This document shows, piece after piece, positions 62,721-64,000 of a stretch of DNA of 64,000 bases. The stretch is from contig JAEDHT010000002.1 of the NCBI GenBank assembly GCA_016296885.1, positions 1-64,000 on the forward strand, in the 5' to 3' direction. The DNA is from Clostridiaceae bacterium. GTDB lineage: Bacteria; Bacillota; Clostridia; Oscillospirales; Acutalibacteraceae. Within the stretch, counting starts at the first letter, position 1; each line of letters opens with the position of its first letter. The notes beneath the pieces are model-generated. The model worked only from the letters and a program-made list of their open reading frames with translations. It made no database searches and was not told the origin of the DNA. Both the position numbers and the translations under genes were made by a program.

Positions 62721-63845
62721 TTATAATCTCATTTTAAAATCTTCGTACGAAAAGCTTTTTATCACTTCGCACTCGCCATCTGTATGCATAACTGCAATAT
62801 TCGGCAATGGCATACCATTAAAAGTATTATTTTTTACCATAGAATAAATTGCCATATCTTCAAACACCAGTCTATCGCCTATCAGCACCTCATTATCAAA
62901 GCTGTAATCGCCGATTATGTCACCGGCAAGGCAGGTGCATGACGATAATCTGTAGGTGAACTTTTTTTCATTTGGAAGTCCGCTGTCTTTTAGAGGAGGG
63001 CGGTATGGCATTTCAAGCACATCGGGCATATGGCATGCCGCAGATGCATCAAGAATAAGAACCTCCATACCATTAGACACTTTTTCAAGCACAGTAGTTA
63101 TCAGATAACCGGCATTAAGTGCAACTGCCTCTCCGGGCTCAAGATAGACATCAACATCATACTTTTCTCTGACATATAATATCAAATTCTTTAGTGCATC
63201 TATATCATAGTCCGGGCGTGTGATATGGTGTCCTCCACCAAAATTTATCCATTTAGCGTTATAAAAATATTCGCCAAACTGCTCTTCTACTGCTTTGAAT
63301 GTACTTACTAACGCATCGGAGTTTTGCTCACATAATGTGTGAAAATGAAATCCCTCCACGCCATCAAGCAAGTCCGCCCTGAAGTTCTGTTTAGTTACTC
63401 CAAGACGTGAGCCAAAGGCACATGGATCGTATATCTCATGGCCCTCTTGTGTAGAAAATTGAGGATTAAGTCTTATTCCGACACTTACGTTGCTACTTTG
63501 CCACACGCTTCTATATTTCTCTAACTGAGAAAATGAATTAAACACGATATGCCCGCACATTTTGCAAATCTCTGCAAAATCTTCCTCTTTAAAAGCAGGA
63601 GAATAGATATGTGTCTCCTTGCCAAAATGCTCATAACCAAGCTTAGCCTCATATAATCCGCTGGCGGTTGTGCCGGAGAGATATTTGCTCATAAGAGGAT
63701 ACAGCGAGTACATAGAAAATGCCTTTTGTGCTAACAGAACCTTACATCCCGTATCATTTTGCAGTTTTTCAAGTATTTCTAAATTTGCTATTAACTTTTT
63801 TTCATCTACTACATAGCATGGAGTTGATAATTCGTTAAATTTCAT
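62721..63845 (-). CDS. nspC: carboxynorspermidine/carboxyspermidine decarboxylase
   Basis: PLP enzyme of the alanine racemase fold that decarboxylates carboxyspermidine to spermidine (or the nor form). 374 residues. The PLP lysine is in LLAQKAFSM near residue 40, and other motifs are EGFHFHTLCEQ, INFGGGHHITRPDYD, LEPGEAVALNAGY and DASAACHMPDVLEMPYRP. It lies three bases after the dehydrogenase gene and upstream of aguA. Together these give the SAM-independent spermidine route common in gut anaerobes. Confidence 0.95.
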   Translation of the reverse strand: MKFNELSTPCYVVDEKKLIANLEILEKLQNDTGCKVLLAQKAFSMYSLYPLMSKYLSGTTASGLYEAKLGYEHFGKETHIYSPAFKEEDFAEICKMCGHIVFNSFSQLEKYRSVWQSSNVSVGIRLNPQFSTQEGHEIYDPCAFGSRLGVTKQNFRADLLDGVEGFHFHTLCEQNSDALVSTFKAVEEQFGEYFYNAKWINFGGGHHITRPDYDIDALKNLILYVREKYDVDVYLEPGEAVALNAGYLITTVLEKVSNGMEVLILDASAACHMPDVLEMPYRPPLKDSGLPNEKKFTYRLSSCTCLAGDIIGDYSFDNEVLIGDRLVFEDMAIYSMVKNNTFNGMPLPNIAVMHTDGECEVIKSFSYEDFKMRL

Positions 63846-63848
63846 TGA

Positions 63849-64000
63849 TTAATCCACCAATACAGGATTTTCATCTACAACCCAAGGCAAGCCATACTTG
63901 TTGAGGTCTTCCATATATGGATCTGGGTCAAACTCTTCAACATTGAACACGCCTGCCTTTTTCCAGATACCCTGAAGCACCAAAGATGCACCTATCATAG
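63849..64000 (-). CDS. carboxynorspermidine/carboxyspermidine dehydrogenase, 3' end
   Basis: Only the last 49 codons are inside the window; the gene runs off the right edge. The C-terminus reads LVLQGIWKKAGVFNVEEFDP, then a DPYMEDLNKYGLPW segment, which is the typical end of saccharopine-dehydrogenase-like carboxynorspermidine synthases. These condense putrescine with aspartate semialdehyde. The stop (63851-63849) is three bases from the nspC start, so the two are cotranscribed. The position before nspC is the usual order. Confidence 0.88.
   Translation of the reverse strand, partial: MIGASLVLQGIWKKAGVFNVEEFDPDPYMEDLNKYGLPWVVDENPVLVD

Overview
The window looks like a chromosomal segment of a low-GC, Gram-positive, endospore-forming gut or rumen clostridium of the Oscillospiraceae, most likely Ruminococcus-like. 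Four things point there: a complete spoIIIA operon (AA to AH) behind a sigma-E-type promoter; AT-rich DNA with strong AGGAGG ribosome sites; six genes for exported proteins with dockerin-like modules plus two for membrane-anchored cohesin-like proteins; and a BspA-type leucine-rich-repeat surface protein. The dockerin/cohesin set and the sporulation genes would fit an amylosome-type Ruminococcus (R. bromii-like), but the species is an inference. I see no phage, insertion sequence, CRISPR array, rRNA or tRNA.

Layout. 0-5.1 kb (+): a zinc/manganese-type ABC binding lipoprotein and ATPase without a permease, then an autoregulated GntR/YtrA-type ABC operon. 5.2-7.3 kb (-): groES-groEL under CIRCE. 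7.4-14.4 kb (-): the cohesin/dockerin locus, with two tandem paralogues that carry three beta-prism-like domains plus a dockerin, a small dockerin protein, and two cohesin-like proteins with C-terminal membrane anchors. 14.5-19.8 kb (+): class A PBP, homoserine dehydrogenase, aspartokinase, small membrane protein. 19.8-22.5 kb (-): a tandem-duplicated pair of dockerin genes with conserved ends and divergent middles; one copy is cut short by an in-frame stop. 22.6-28.7 kb (-): an unknown membrane-anchored protein, an ATP-grasp protein, ftsE-ftsX-M23 peptidase, and a PucR/CdaR-type regulator. 28.9-30.0 kb (+): gap, followed by a MITE-like inverted repeat. 30.3-30.75 kb (-): a 54-residue peptide gene behind a consensus promoter and long leader. 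30.9-37.9 kb (+): four glycosyltransferases, a hexapeptide acyltransferase, a beta-CASP nuclease and a lipoprotein. 38.0-44.3 kb (-): a second M23 peptidase and spoIIIAH to spoIIIAA. 44.4-46.3 kb (+): an IscU-like protein and the GGGtGRT protein. 46.3-51.9 kb (-): a 1704-residue LRR/VWA surface protein and, 21 bases downstream, a second small peptide of the same family as the one at 30.4 kb. 52.0-58.1 kb (-): rpsT, ftsZ, ftsQ/divIB, murA and metK; metK has a SAM-I riboswitch. 58.2-64.0 kb (-): a large dockerin protein, then aguB, aguA, nspC and the 3' end of carboxynorspermidine dehydrogenase.

How the genes work together. The polyamine genes together make spermidine from agmatine: deiminase, amidohydrolase, carboxyspermidine dehydrogenase and decarboxylase. 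FtsEX with the M23 hydrolase, the PBP, MurA, FtsQ and FtsZ cover wall growth and division. The surface module (cohesins, dockerins, LRR protein) is the accessory, least-described part. The strongest candidates for something new are the beta-prism dockerin proteins next to membrane-anchored cohesins, and the two-member small-peptide family.
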